Assembly: GCF_030316885.1 (NCBI RefSeq)
Contig: NZ_JASZYQ010000009.1
Coordinates: 110,994-174,993, forward strand
Length of the DNA: 64,000 bases
Reading direction: 5' to 3'
Origin: Variovorax jilinensis
GTDB taxonomy: Bacteria > Pseudomonadota > Gammaproteobacteria > Burkholderiales > Burkholderiaceae_C
The position numbers were made by a program, and so were the translations under genes. The notes beneath the pieces are model-generated. The model saw only the letters and a program-made list of their open reading frames with translations, did not search any database and was not told where the DNA came from. Of this stretch, positions 54,820 through 63,883 are shown in pieces. The first letter of the stretch is position 1, and each line of letters opens with the position of its first letter.

Positions 54820-55094
54820 GTGTATGGTGGAGGGGGCGAGCCGAATCCTGCCACAGCGACCAAGGTCCGCCTCTGGCCGCCTACGTCAATAGCCGTGCGC
54901 AACCTGAGGACCCTGCTTCACACTGGTTGCAGTGGGTCGCTTGCCAGCCGTGCAGGTCGCACATGGGCCCGTTGCTGGCTTTAGTTCCTCCGCCTCGAAC
55001 TGCGGCAATGCGCGTGGAAGCGGCCAGTGACGCTGGCCGCCGGTGCCAGTGTGCTTTCCTCGATTCCACGGTCCCGAGAACGAGTCCGCTCCGT

Positions 55095-56573
55095 CTACTT
55101 CGACGCGACGATCCCCGGTGGTTTCCACGTTCCCTTGCCTGCGGGCAGGATCGAAGGCGCCGTTGCCTTTGGGTAGTACAGGCGCATCACCAGGAAGATG
55201 GTGTCGTTCGGCGCCGGCAACCAGTTGGATTCCAAAGCCCTGCCCGGCGAGTCCTTCTGGACGTAGAGGGTGAGTGACCCGTCCTTGTTTTTCTTCATGC
55301 CGGACAGCATCGGCGAGTTGACCAGATAGCGGTTGATCGGGTTCTTGATCAGGAATTGGCTCTTGCCGTCATACATCGTTACCGACCAGAAGGCGTTCAC
55401 CGGCGGAAGCTGCCCGGCGGGAAAGGTGATTGTGTAGTTGTGCTTGCTGCCGTCCAGCACTGCGCCTTTCGAATCGGCCCGGGTAAAGGGATACACCGCT
55501 TCCACGGCATCGTTCCCGTAGAGACCGCCCTTGGCTGCAGCGGCACGCATCAGCCAATCGCCCTTGAAGAAATCCTGATTGCCGAACAACGCGCCGATGT
55601 TCCAGCCATTGACGTTCTTGACGCCGCTGGCGAGGAACTTGTCCACCTTCGCCTCACCCTCCTTCGCGCCCAGACCTAAGGCCGCCTTGTGCTCCAGCGA
55701 AAGATCCTTGAACTCGAAGGTCTTGCCCGGGCCGATGCCGATGCGGGCGAGCCGGGCGCGGACATCCCTGTCTTCGGGCGTCGCGGGGACGAACCGGAGC
55801 GCGGCATCGAGATACTGGAAGTAGTTCTCCTTGATCCCTTTCGTGGTCGCGGGGAGGAAACTGATCGCCGGCGCGGCCGGCGGAGCGGGTTGCTTCAGGA
55901 ACGCGGACAGCGGCTGCGCCTTGTAGCCCGCCTGCACCTTCTCCACGTTCGGCATGTCGCCGGCATTGAAGAGCTGGGTCCGGATGGCACTGAGCGCGAA
56001 CGGCGTTGTCGAGGTGAATACCTTCTTGATGCCCGCGGGCGTCGCGCCTTTCCAGTCGGGGCCGACCACCATGTAGCTACCCGGCTCGGTCCCCGTGGCC
56101 CGAGTGCCGATGTAGCCATAGTTGTAGGTGTTGCCGTCGATCAACTGCACCGAGTAGTAGCGTCGCTTTTCCACCGCCGGCACCGAGATCACCATCGGCT
56201 CCGCGCGCAAGTCCAGCCAGACAAACGAGTACGGCGTGTCGCTGTTGGGGGTGATGATGGCCGTGTCCTGGTAGGTATAGACGCGGGACTCGTTCTTGAT
56301 CTGGTTGAACGGCGCCTTAAATTGCGGTCCACCCTTGTCGACGGCATACTCATACATCACCGCATAGTTCATGACGAGCGGCAGCCCGTAGATGAAAGCC
56401 TCCTCGGCGATGGCCTTGGTCTCGGCGATGCTGGGCGCCGCGATGCCCTCGGCGGCGTCGGCCTTTGCGGCCTGAGCCACGGGATCGTTCTTGCTGGCGC
56501 AGCCCGCAATCAAAGCCACCGCGGTAGTGGAGATCGCTGCCCACTTCAAGAGCACGGGAAGTTCCGCTTTCAT
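55095..56573 (-). CDS. DUF1254/DUF1214 domain-containing lipoprotein
   Basis: A 492-residue exported protein. A lipoprotein signal (AAISTTAVALIAGC, Cys near residue 25) is followed by DUF1254 (about residues 55-190; AFIYGLPLVMNYAVMYEYAV, ITPNSDTPYSFVWLDLR) and DUF1214 (about residues 360-475; VNAFWSVTMYDGKSQFLI). The two domains occur together in most homologues. Biochemical function is unknown, though related proteins are linked to envelope or hydrophobic-compound metabolism. Single gene with upstream gap. Confidence 0.9.
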   Translation of the reverse strand: MKAELPVLLKWAAISTTAVALIAGCASKNDPVAQAAKADAAEGIAAPSIAETKAIAEEAFIYGLPLVMNYAVMYEYAVDKGGPQFKAPFNQIKNESRVYTYQDTAIITPNSDTPYSFVWLDLRAEPMVISVPAVEKRRYYSVQLIDGNTYNYGYIGTRATGTEPGSYMVVGPDWKGATPAGIKKVFTSTTPFALSAIRTQLFNAGDMPNVEKVQAGYKAQPLSAFLKQPAPPAAPAISFLPATTKGIKENYFQYLDAALRFVPATPEDRDVRARLARIGIGPGKTFEFKDLSLEHKAALGLGAKEGEAKVDKFLASGVKNVNGWNIGALFGNQDFFKGDWLMRAAAAKGGLYGNDAVEAVYPFTRADSKGAVLDGSKHNYTITFPAGQLPPVNAFWSVTMYDGKSQFLIKNPINRYLVNSPMLSGMKKNKDGSLTLYVQKDSPGRALESNWLPAPNDTIFLVMRLYYPKATAPSILPAGKGTWKPPGIVASK

Positions 56574-57204
56574 ATTTACCCTTTAGTCCAAAGTCCTGAT
56601 CCGTGCACGATTGCAGCGGCTCGCGCGATGGTGACACCGACCCCAAAGGATTGGCTACTTCCCTAAAGGGCAGTACCGATGCATCTTGGTTTGAGGTACT
56701 ACTTGCCGCTTCGGTTGAGTGGGAGACGCAGCCTTGCTGCCGGTCCAGGTCCAATGGAATCGGCATGTCCGAGGAGCCCAAGCGCGCCTATGTCAGCCGC
56801 CTGCGGGCAGCCTTGCCCAGAAAAAAGCCCGCTTGGCATAGGAAGACGAGGGCGCCGCAGTCTGGCACGGCCCTGCGACAAACTGCATGCCCTTGCGGGG
56901 TCGGCATCGTCGGCGCTCGCACATCTGGCACCTTTGCAAGGCGCCCTGTCATGCCCATCCTTGCCCCCCCGTTCAAGGCCCGGCTCGGTCATGGCTGGCC
57001 TTCGCAGTCCGAGACAGCGGCATCCTTCCGAAGGGTTGCAGTGAGCTTCCCGCGGGGGCTTTGTCCAGCCACCGGATCACCCGTCGCTGCCCTGGGCCGC
57101 TTCATTTTTACCCGAGGAACACATTCACTCCCACTGATACGAGGACCAGCGTCCGACAGGCCAGTCGCGCTTGTTGCGGTAGAAGGGAAGTATTTCGATT
57201 TTCT
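56574..57204. other. No supported gene
   Basis: A 631-base gap between divergent genes. Open plus-strand frames are continuations of the lipid-kinase frame upstream of its real start, or shadows. An A+T-rich stretch just before 57205 (AAGTATTTCGATTTTCT) is the likely promoter and leader of the kinase operon. No repeat or RNA gene seen. Confidence 0.4.
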
Positions 57205-58164
57205 ATGACTCCACCCGAGCTGTCTCCCCGCGCGCCCTTGCTCGTCGTCCTGAACGCCGGGTCCGGTAGCGGCGAGGCCGAGAGGGCGCGGGAGGTCATC
57301 GCGGCAGGCTGCGCCGCGGTGCAGCGCGACTTTCACGTCTACGAGGTCGACGCGCCCGGCCGGCTGCACGCATGCGCACGCGAGGCGGTCGAGCGCGCCC
57401 GCGTCCTCCGGGGCGTTGTGGTGGCAGCGGGCGGCGACGGCACCATCAACGCCGTCGCGCAGGCGGCGCTTGGCAGTGGGTGCGCGTTCGGCGTCTTGCC
57501 GCAGGGCACCTTCAACTATTTCAGTCGCACGCATGGCATTCCCTCGGACACGGCCGAGGCGTTGCAGGTGCTGCTCAACGAGAGCCCGCGGGCGGTTCAG
57601 GTGGGCATGGTCAACGAGCGCGTGTTCCTGGTCAATGCGAGCCTCGGCCTCTATGCCAAGCTGCTGGAGGACCGCGAAGCATTCAAGGCCCAATACGGCA
57701 GGCATCGCTGGGTGGCCTTCTTCTCAGGTGTCATGACCATTCTGCGTGGCGCGCGGCCCTGGCATCTGCACATGTCCTGGCACGGCCAGCAGCGTGACAT
57801 CCGAACCCAGACCCTGATTGTCGCCAACAACGCGCTGCAGATGCACCAGGTCGGCTTGGCCGAGGCCGACGCGCCGGAACAGGGTCAATTGGCAGCGATC
57901 GCGCTCAAGCCCCAGGGCGCCATTGCCATGCTGTCGCTGCTCGCGCGCGGTGCGCTGGGTCGCCTCGGCGATGCCGACAGCGTGCTGAGCTTCACGTTCG
58001 AATCGATGACGGTGCGCCCGGTGCGCGGTCGCGGGCGCGTCAAGGTCGCGACCGATGGCGAGATCGGCTGGCTCGACATGCCGCTTGACTTCCGGGTAGC
58101 GCCCGAGCCGCTCTGGCTGATTCGCCCCGAGGTGGCGCCGGAACTGGAGGCGACGAGGCAATGA
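57205..58164 (+). CDS. Diacylglycerol/lipid kinase family protein
   Basis: A 319-residue kinase. LLVVLNAGSGSGEAERA, VVVAAGGDGTINAVAQAAL (nucleotide-binding GGDGT) and FGVLPQGTFNYFSRTHGI are the DAGK/YegS motifs. These enzymes phosphorylate diacylglycerol or related lipids with ATP. ATG 57205 begins the conserved domain; the longer upstream frame is not protein-like. First gene of a three-gene operon. Confidence 0.92.
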   Translation: MTPPELSPRAPLLVVLNAGSGSGEAERAREVIAAGCAAVQRDFHVYEVDAPGRLHACAREAVERARVLRGVVVAAGGDGTINAVAQAALGSGCAFGVLPQGTFNYFSRTHGIPSDTAEALQVLLNESPRAVQVGMVNERVFLVNASLGLYAKLLEDREAFKAQYGRHRWVAFFSGVMTILRGARPWHLHMSWHGQQRDIRTQTLIVANNALQMHQVGLAEADAPEQGQLAAIALKPQGAIAMLSLLARGALGRLGDADSVLSFTFESMTVRPVRGRGRVKVATDGEIGWLDMPLDFRVAPEPLWLIRPEVAPELEATRQ

Positions 58165-58991
58165 CGGTGCTGTTGCAGATCTCCGACCCTCATTTCGGCA
58201 CGGAGCGGGAGCCCGTGGCGCAGGCGCTGGAGCAATTGGCCCGCACGCAGCGTCCTGATCTCGTGGTGCTCTCGGGCGACATCACGCAACGCGCCACCCG
58301 GGCCCAGTTTCGGTTGGCCCGCGCATTCGTCGACCGGCTCGGCGCGCCGTCGCTGCTCTCGATTCCTGGAAACCACGACATCCCGTTGTTCGGGCTCGGC
58401 ACGCGGCTTCTGAACCCCTATGGGCGTTATCTCGAAGCCTTCGGCCCCACGCTCGAACCGCTGTTCGAGTCGGTCGACTGCCTGGTCCTCGGCGTCAACA
58501 CGACCCGCTGGTACCGCCACAAGGACGGGGAAGTCTCGGCATCGCAAGTCGAGCGCGTGGCGCGGCGGCTCGAGCTCGCCACGCCGCAGCAATTGCGCGT
58601 GGTGGTCGTTCACCAGCCGGTCGCGGTGACGCTGCCGGAGGATGCGACGAATCGACTGCACGGGCGCGACGTCGCGGTGGCACGCTGGAGCGCCGCCAAG
58701 GCGGACCTGGTGCTTGGCGGGCACATTCATCTGCCGTTCGTGCGGCCGCTCGCGCAGGATTTTCCGAGCTGCCATCGATGGACGTGGGCGGTGCAGGCCG
58801 GCACCGCGGTTTCGACGCGCCTGCGCCGGGGTGCGCCCAACTCGGTCAACCTGATTCGGTGGACCGGCGCAGTTCCCCGAAGCTGCACAGTCGAGCGCTG
58901 GGAATGCGAGGCCGGCACTGCGCGCTTCGTGCTGGCCACCACGGACACGCTGCCGCTGGGTGAAAGATCATCCGTCGAGCATGGCACCTGA
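58161..58991 (+). CDS. Calcineurin-like metallophosphoesterase
   Basis: A 276-residue phosphoesterase. ISDPHFG (DxH), VLSGDITQ (GD), IPGNHDIP (GNHD) and LVLGGHIHLPF (GHxH) are the full set of dimetal ligands. The start overlaps the lipid kinase as ATGA and the end overlaps the PAP2 gene. It resembles CpdA/GlpQ-independent phosphodiesterases, so it may act on lipid head groups or nucleotides. Confidence 0.92.
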   Translation: MTVLLQISDPHFGTEREPVAQALEQLARTQRPDLVVLSGDITQRATRAQFRLARAFVDRLGAPSLLSIPGNHDIPLFGLGTRLLNPYGRYLEAFGPTLEPLFESVDCLVLGVNTTRWYRHKDGEVSASQVERVARRLELATPQQLRVVVVHQPVAVTLPEDATNRLHGRDVAVARWSAAKADLVLGGHIHLPFVRPLAQDFPSCHRWTWAVQAGTAVSTRLRRGAPNSVNLIRWTGAVPRSCTVERWECEAGTARFVLATTDTLPLGERSSVEHGT

Positions 58992-59814
58992 GGCAGCGCC
59001 ATGGGTAACGTCGGCGCAGATGCTGGGCCAGCATGCGCTGGCTGCGTTTGCGATTTGCGTGCTGGCGGCGGTCGCCGCGAGCGGCATGGCTTGCTCGCTG
59101 CTGCATCGACGCCATCTCCGGCGAATGCATGCAGGCGATGCCGGCCCGCCGACCGTCGCGAGAATGCTGACCGGCTATGCGACCGGGTTCCTCCTGATTC
59201 TCGGCATGGCAAGCCTTTTCGCCGTGATCGGCCAGCGAATCGGTCCGGGCACGCAGATGGGTCTTGCCGACCAGGCGCTTGCCGAGGCTATCGGACAGAG
59301 CACGCCCGATGCAGCGTTGCGTGCATTCCGCCTGCTCACCCATCTCGGTGATCCGCTCTTTCTGGCCGTGCTCGGAGCGGTGGTGGCCATGGTGCTCTGG
59401 CGGCGAGCGGAGCGCCTGCTCGCGGCCGGCTGGATCATCTCCCTGGCCGGCAATGCACTTTTGAATCCGATGCTCAAACAGGTGTTCGAGCGCTCCCGGC
59501 CGCTGCACGATCCGGCGCTGTCGCCGATCGCTGGATACAGCTTCCCGAGCGGCCACACTTCGGGTGCGACGGTTGCATACGGCATGCTGCTCTATGTTGC
59601 GCTCCGGTTGCTGCCGCTCCGATGGCACGCGGCCGCGGCGATGGCGGCAGTAGCCCTGGTGCTGACCATCGCCTGCAGCCGCGTCTTTCTCCAGGTCCAT
59701 TTCGCGAGTGACGTGGCAGCCGGTCTGCTCTCGGGGCTGTCGTGGCTGGGCGTGTGCATTGCAAGCCTGGAGTTCGCCAGGCAGCGGCGCGTCCCGTATT
59801 CGAATGTGCATTGA
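58981..59814 (+). CDS. PAP2-family phosphatase (membrane)
   Basis: A 277-residue membrane phosphatase with about six membrane helices. KQVFERSRPLHD, SFPSGHTSGATV and SRVFLQVHFASDVAAG are the three PAP2 catalytic motifs. PAP2 enzymes dephosphorylate phosphatidate, phosphatidylglycerol-phosphate or undecaprenyl pyrophosphate. ATG 58981 overlaps the previous gene by 11 bases. With the kinase it could run opposite reactions on the same lipid pool. Confidence 0.92.
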   Translation: MAPEAAPWVTSAQMLGQHALAAFAICVLAAVAASGMACSLLHRRHLRRMHAGDAGPPTVARMLTGYATGFLLILGMASLFAVIGQRIGPGTQMGLADQALAEAIGQSTPDAALRAFRLLTHLGDPLFLAVLGAVVAMVLWRRAERLLAAGWIISLAGNALLNPMLKQVFERSRPLHDPALSPIAGYSFPSGHTSGATVAYGMLLYVALRLLPLRWHAAAAMAAVALVLTIACSRVFLQVHFASDVAAGLLSGLSWLGVCIASLEFARQRRVPYSNVH

Positions 59815-59929
59815 CTCCGCGGCTGTGAGCCGGGTGTATCCGGCCCAACGACTGCCGCCCGCTATATAGCTTTTCCAGGGGCGCCCGCGCGTTCAACTGA
59901 GAGGCGCGGCCGGCGCTGATGGGCGCAGA

Positions 59930-60075
59930 GTGGGTTTTGCTCATTCCCGGGGCGATGCCCCGGTCGAGGTTCCGTGAAGACGAACCAAGCGAGCAGAGCG
60001 GTGAACACGCCTTCCGCGTTTAGCAATAGCGACGCGTCCGCTGCGGCAGGCCCGCCAGTCCGGTCATCGACAGCA
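59930..60075 (-). pseudogene. EamA (DMT) transporter remnant
   Basis: SMTGLAGLP, ADASLLLNAEGVFTALLAWF and NLDRGIAPGM, in three frames in order, match one EamA membrane-segment pair near the C-terminus of drug/metabolite transporters. It directly abuts the Tn3 fragment at about 60076, so the transporter gene was probably broken by transposition or recombination there. Confidence 0.6.
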
Positions 60076-60330
60076 AAGGGCCGCGCAGAACCGTCACCAG
60101 GGCGCGGCGCTGGTGCTCGGTCATCCATTGGAAGCCCAGGCATTCACAGGCTTGCTGCTGGTGGTCGCATAGGGTGCGCCCGCGGGCGTACAGCGCGCGC
60201 AGCGAGACCAGATCAGGCGCGGTGATGTCGAGTTCGCGGCCAAGGTGGCGAAGCAGGGCGGGAAGCACGACACGCACGCTGCCAGCCGCCGTCTGGTCAT
60301 GCGGGCCAAGCCAATGTGCTGCGAAATCAA
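60076..60330 (-). pseudogene. Tn3-family transposase remnant (N-terminal DUF4158 part)
   Basis: VVLPALLRHLGRELDITAPD, then LVSLRALYARGRTLCDHQQQ and ACECLGFQWMTEHQRRALV match the DUF4158 N-terminal domain of Tn3 transposases. Only this piece is present. It is on the same strand as the C-terminal Tn3 piece at 36760-37375 and may come from the same element type. Confidence 0.65.
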
Positions 60331-60392
60331 CAACCTATCGAACTGATCCCGCGCCGTTCCTGGGGATCCGAACCGTCAGTCTTGACACCGGA

Positions 60393-60543
60393 AACAAGCC
60401 GACCCCAAGCCTGGCTTCGAGACGGAATCTCGGTCAAGGCCATCGCCGACGAGCTCCGCTACGCGAATGCATCGGCGTGGTCGCGGCTCTTCACGCAGAA
60501 AATCGGCGTCTCTCCGCGCCGGTGCCGAACTCGGCCCGAGTGA
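60393..60543 (+). pseudogene. AraC-family regulator remnant (second HTH only)
   Basis: AWLRDGISVKAIADELRYAN and ASAWSRLFTQKIGVSPRRCR are the last HTH of an AraC/XylS regulator. There is no first HTH or sensor domain, and upstream bases belong to the Tn3 scar. A truncated relic. Confidence 0.65.
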
Positions 60544-60574
60544 ATGGCCGTGTGCCGACCCACCACGCAATCAA

Positions 60575-61162
60575 TCAGAAGTCTGCGCCGGGAACGTAGG
60601 GCTGGCTCCACAAGGTCGCGGTCAGCGTCACGGCCTTGAACCAGGCGGCGTGCATTCTCTCGACGTCGGCGGCGCTGTGGTCGCGTTTGGCGAGGAAGGG
60701 CTTCATGGTGGCGGTGAGGGGAACGATGAACGCGATCAGGTAGCGCAGATGGATCACGCCTGCCGTGGACTGAACGTCGTCGGTCAGGTTCTTCTTCGCG
60801 CGCGTGTGCCGCAGGCCGACCTCGTACTGATAGTCGAGCCACGCCCTGTCGTAGTTGGCGGCGGTGGTGTCCCGGATCCATTGACCGAAGCGCTGCCGGA
60901 CTGCGTTCAGGTAACGAGCGTCCGGCTGGCCGTCCTTGCCTGCGAAGTAGGCCACGAGGTGCGGGCTTGCGCCGACGAATCCGTACCAGACGTCAAGGAC
61001 GTCCTCGATCTGACCTTCTAGCACCTCGTGCGCCATGCGCAAGGCATGCAGGTCTTCTTCACCAAAGAGCACTGTGGCCTTTAGCAACTCGAAGTCCGCA
61101 TCGGACAGCGGGGAGCGCGCAACCTCGGCTTGGCCGAGCGTGTAGCCGGGAATGTCTTTCAT
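60575..61162 (-). CDS. Protoglobin-domain protein
   Basis: A 195-residue helical protein with the protoglobin sensor fold: PLSDADFELLKATVLFGEED, VWYGFVGASPHLVAYFA and, near residue 120, YEVGLRHTRAKK, whose His is the likely proximal haem ligand. Protoglobins bind O2, NO or CO. No output domain is attached. It is the last gene of the catalase operon, so a role in gas or oxidant sensing or scavenging is plausible. ATG 61162 follows GAG. Confidence 0.82.
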   Translation of the reverse strand: MKDIPGYTLGQAEVARSPLSDADFELLKATVLFGEEDLHALRMAHEVLEGQIEDVLDVWYGFVGASPHLVAYFAGKDGQPDARYLNAVRQRFGQWIRDTTAANYDRAWLDYQYEVGLRHTRAKKNLTDDVQSTAGVIHLRYLIAFIVPLTATMKPFLAKRDHSAADVERMHAAWFKAVTLTATLWSQPYVPGADF

Positions 61163-61193
61163 GTTTTCTCCGTGGGAGGGCAAAGTGGACGAT

Positions 61194-61712
61194 TCATCGC
61201 GACGAGACGATCCCGGGCGGTGACCATGAACGACTTTCGGCGCGAATACGACGCACCTGGAGCAGGCAGCCGACAACCAGGACAACGAAACACGCGCCGA
61301 CTGCCTTCTGCAAGGCAGGGTCTTCCGGGCTGCTGAACCAGGGAGTGCCGACAGGAATGCGCGTGAAAGTCTCGGTCAGGCCCGGGATCATGTGGAAGAA
61401 CAGCGTGGTCGAGTAGGCGATGGTCTCCACGTAGCGCGAGGCTCGACCAAAAAGCAGGGTTCGACCGGCGACCGCGGCGATCGCCAGAACCGACAGGGTG
61501 AGGATGCCAAGCACATGCGGCGCACCGAAGCCGCCGCGCTGGAAGATTCCGAAGCCGGTGAGGCAGGTGAGCACGGTCGACCAGATGTAGGTCTGGCCCA
61601 GCGCCTTGCCGGCGGGGATCTCCTGGTAGCGCACGAGCGCCGCCACGCCGGCGACCAGCGCAACCAGGCTGATGGCGGTGTGGATGAGGCCGAGAGAGGT
61701 CAGTCCGAACAT
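61194..61712 (-). CDS. Four- to five-helix membrane protein of unknown function
   Basis: A 172-residue membrane protein with hydrophobic helices at about residues 5-27, 42-58, 66-84, 97-115 and 135-152 (GLIHTAISLVALVAGVAALV, LGILTLSVLAIAAVAG). Helix 2/3 has a conserved-looking His (GAPHVLGILTL) and another follows in TTLFFHMIPGLTE, which could bind metal or haem. It begins two bases before the catalase stop region and is co-transcribed with catalase. Family not certain. Confidence 0.72.
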   Translation of the reverse strand: MFGLTSLGLIHTAISLVALVAGVAALVRYQEIPAGKALGQTYIWSTVLTCLTGFGIFQRGGFGAPHVLGILTLSVLAIAAVAGRTLLFGRASRYVETIAYSTTLFFHMIPGLTETFTRIPVGTPWFSSPEDPALQKAVGACFVVLVVGCLLQVRRIRAESRSWSPPGIVSSR

Positions 61713-61714
61713 GG

Positions 61715-63184
61715 TCACGCTCCTTGGATGCTGCGGGTTTTCTCGTTGTGCGCAGCGATGGCTGCGGCCACGCCTGCGCCGTATGCCGAGTCCGCCCGCG
61801 TGCAGTTGGCGATATGGCGCGCGTAGGTGGCGTCGGAGCAGCCATGCATCGCCCGTGCGGTGTTGTCGAACAGCGCCTGACGCTGCGCCGGCGTCATGAG
61901 GCGAAACAGCACCGCGGGCTGGCTGTAGTAGTCCTCGTCCACGCGGTGGTCCCAATGGTCTGCTGCTGCTCCGGAGAGACCGAGCGGCGGTTCGCGAAAC
62001 TGCGGCTGCTCGGCGAAAGCACCATGGCTGTTGGGTTCGTAGGGCGTGAGTCCTCCGCGATTGCCGTCGGTGCGCATCTGCCCGTCGCGGTGGTAGTTGC
62101 TGACCGGGCAGCGGGGCGCGTTGACCGGGATCTGAAAGTGGTTGACGCCGAGCCGGTAGCGCTGCGCATCGCCATACGAGAAGAGCCGCCCCTGCAGCAT
62201 CTTGTCGGGCGAGAAGCCGATGCCCGGAACGACGTTCGCGGGATTGAACGCGGCCTGTTCGACCTCGGCGAAGAAGTTGTCCGGACTGCGGTTGAGCTCC
62301 AACTCGCCCACTTCCTGAAGCGGGTAGTCCGCATGCGGCCACACCTTGGTCAGATCGAACGGGTTGAAGCGGTAGGTCAGCGCATCCGTCTCGGGCATCA
62401 CCTGGACGTAGAGTTTCCAACGCGGAAACTCTTTCGCTGCGATGCAAGAGACGAGGTCGCGGTGCGAACTTTCGCGGTCCTGGCCGACGAGGGCGGCCGC
62501 CTCGCCGTCGCTGAGGTTCTGGATTCCCTGCTGCGTCTTCCAGGTGAACTTGACCCAGAAGCGCTCGTCGGCCGCGTTGAGAAAGCTGAAGGTATGGCTG
62601 CCGAAGCCATGCATGTGGCGAAAGCTACGCGGCATCCCTCGGTCGCTCATCACGATGGTGACCTGGTGCAGGGCTTCCGGGAGGGAGGTCCAGAAGTCCC
62701 AGTTGTTCTCGGCGCTGCGCAGGCCGGTGCAGGGGTCACGCTTGATCGCGTGGTTGAGGTCCGGAAACTTGAGTGGATCGCGCAGGAAGAACACTGGCGT
62801 GTTGTTGCCGACCAGGTCCCAGTTGCCCTGCTGCGTATAGAACTTGATCGCGAAGCCGCGGATGTCACGCTCGGCATCCGCGGCACCGCGCTCGCCGGCC
62901 ACGGTGGAGAAGCGCACGAACAGGTCGGTCTTCTTCCCCACTGCGGAGAAGATGTCGGCCTTGGTGAAGCGCGTGATGTCGCGTGTCACCGTGAAAGTGC
63001 CGTACGCGCCGGCGCCCTTGGCATGCATGCGACGCTCGGGAATTACTTCACGGTCGAAATGCGCGAGTTTCTCTAGCAGCCATACATCCTGCAGCAACGC
63101 GGGGCCGCGGGGGCCGGCAGTCTGCGTGTTCTGGTTGTCGGGAACGGGCGCGCCGAAAGCGGTGGTCAGTCGTCGATCGGTCAT
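61715..63184 (-). CDS. Monofunctional haem catalase
   Basis: A 489-residue catalase (EC 1.11.1.6), of small-subunit KatA type. RRMHAKGAGAYG carries the catalytic His, VGNNTPVFF the catalytic Asn, and RLFSYGDAQRYRLG the proximal Tyr that ligates haem. FRHMHGFGSHTFSF is also typical. It overlaps the dienelactone hydrolase gene as ATGA. Presumably cytoplasmic; no signal peptide. Confidence 0.97.
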   Translation of the reverse strand: MTDRRLTTAFGAPVPDNQNTQTAGPRGPALLQDVWLLEKLAHFDREVIPERRMHAKGAGAYGTFTVTRDITRFTKADIFSAVGKKTDLFVRFSTVAGERGAADAERDIRGFAIKFYTQQGNWDLVGNNTPVFFLRDPLKFPDLNHAIKRDPCTGLRSAENNWDFWTSLPEALHQVTIVMSDRGMPRSFRHMHGFGSHTFSFLNAADERFWVKFTWKTQQGIQNLSDGEAAALVGQDRESSHRDLVSCIAAKEFPRWKLYVQVMPETDALTYRFNPFDLTKVWPHADYPLQEVGELELNRSPDNFFAEVEQAAFNPANVVPGIGFSPDKMLQGRLFSYGDAQRYRLGVNHFQIPVNAPRCPVSNYHRDGQMRTDGNRGGLTPYEPNSHGAFAEQPQFREPPLGLSGAAADHWDHRVDEDYYSQPAVLFRLMTPAQRQALFDNTARAMHGCSDATYARHIANCTRADSAYGAGVAAAIAAHNEKTRSIQGA

Positions 63185-63870
63185 GCGTGGAGCCTCGATT
63201 GAAGGAAGTCGAAAGTGCGGCCGTTGGCGAGGTCGGCGGCACTGGCGTCATAGTGCGTGCCGCCATGACGCGCGAAGGCGTGCATGCAGCCGGCGTAGCG
63301 GTACACCTCGACCTGCGGCTTGCCCGCGAATGCGCTGGCGATCGCCTGCTGGGCGGGCTTCGAGATGAACTCGTCTTCTTCACCGAGGTGCATGAGCATC
63401 GGTGCCTTCACCGCGCCGGCTTCAGCGAGGAACTCTTCGGTGCGGCCGCCGTAGTAGGCGACTGCCGCGTCGACATTGCTTCGTGCGGCCACAAGAAAGG
63501 TAAGCAGGCCCCCTAGGCAGTAGCCCATGACGCCGACCTTGCCAGTGGCGCCCTCCAGGCTGCGTCCTGCGTCGACCGCGCTAGCGACGTCGCGCACGCC
63601 GGCATCCAGGTCGAAAGCCTTGTACAGCGCCAGAGCGCGCGGCCAATCGTTCAGGTGAGAGAGTTCGACGCCTGGCTCCTGCCGCCAGAACAGGTCGGGG
63701 CACAAAGCGATGAAGCCCGTGGCGGCCAGCTCGTCGCAGGTTTGGCGCATGTCCGCGTTGATGCCGAAGATCTCCTGGCAAGCCACGACGACGGGCGCCG
63801 GTGAGTTCCGGGGGCGGGCGATGTAGGCGGCGAAGTTCCCGTCGGGCGTTGCGATGGACATGGTTGCCAT
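63181..63870 (-). CDS. Dienelactone hydrolase-family protein
   Basis: A 229-residue alpha/beta hydrolase. GVMGYCLGGLLTF has the family Cys nucleophile (YCLGG), GEEDEFI the Asp and MHAFAR the His, which completes a Cys-His-Asp triad. True dienelactone hydrolases act in chlorocatechol pathways, but many relatives are of unknown substrate. Next to catalase, a detoxification role is more likely than ring-cleavage. ATG 63870 follows GGAGG. Confidence 0.92.
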   Translation of the reverse strand: MATMSIATPDGNFAAYIARPRNSPAPVVVACQEIFGINADMRQTCDELAATGFIALCPDLFWRQEPGVELSHLNDWPRALALYKAFDLDAGVRDVASAVDAGRSLEGATGKVGVMGYCLGGLLTFLVAARSNVDAAVAYYGGRTEEFLAEAGAVKAPMLMHLGEEDEFISKPAQQAIASAFAGKPQVEVYRYAGCMHAFARHGGTHYDASAADLANGRTFDFLQSRLHA

Positions 63871-63883
63871 TTGGAGGTCCTCC

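Noticed and set aside
56887..57204. Upstream extension of the lipid kinase ORF
   Set aside because: The added residues do not look protein-like and the conserved kinase domain starts right after ATG 57205.
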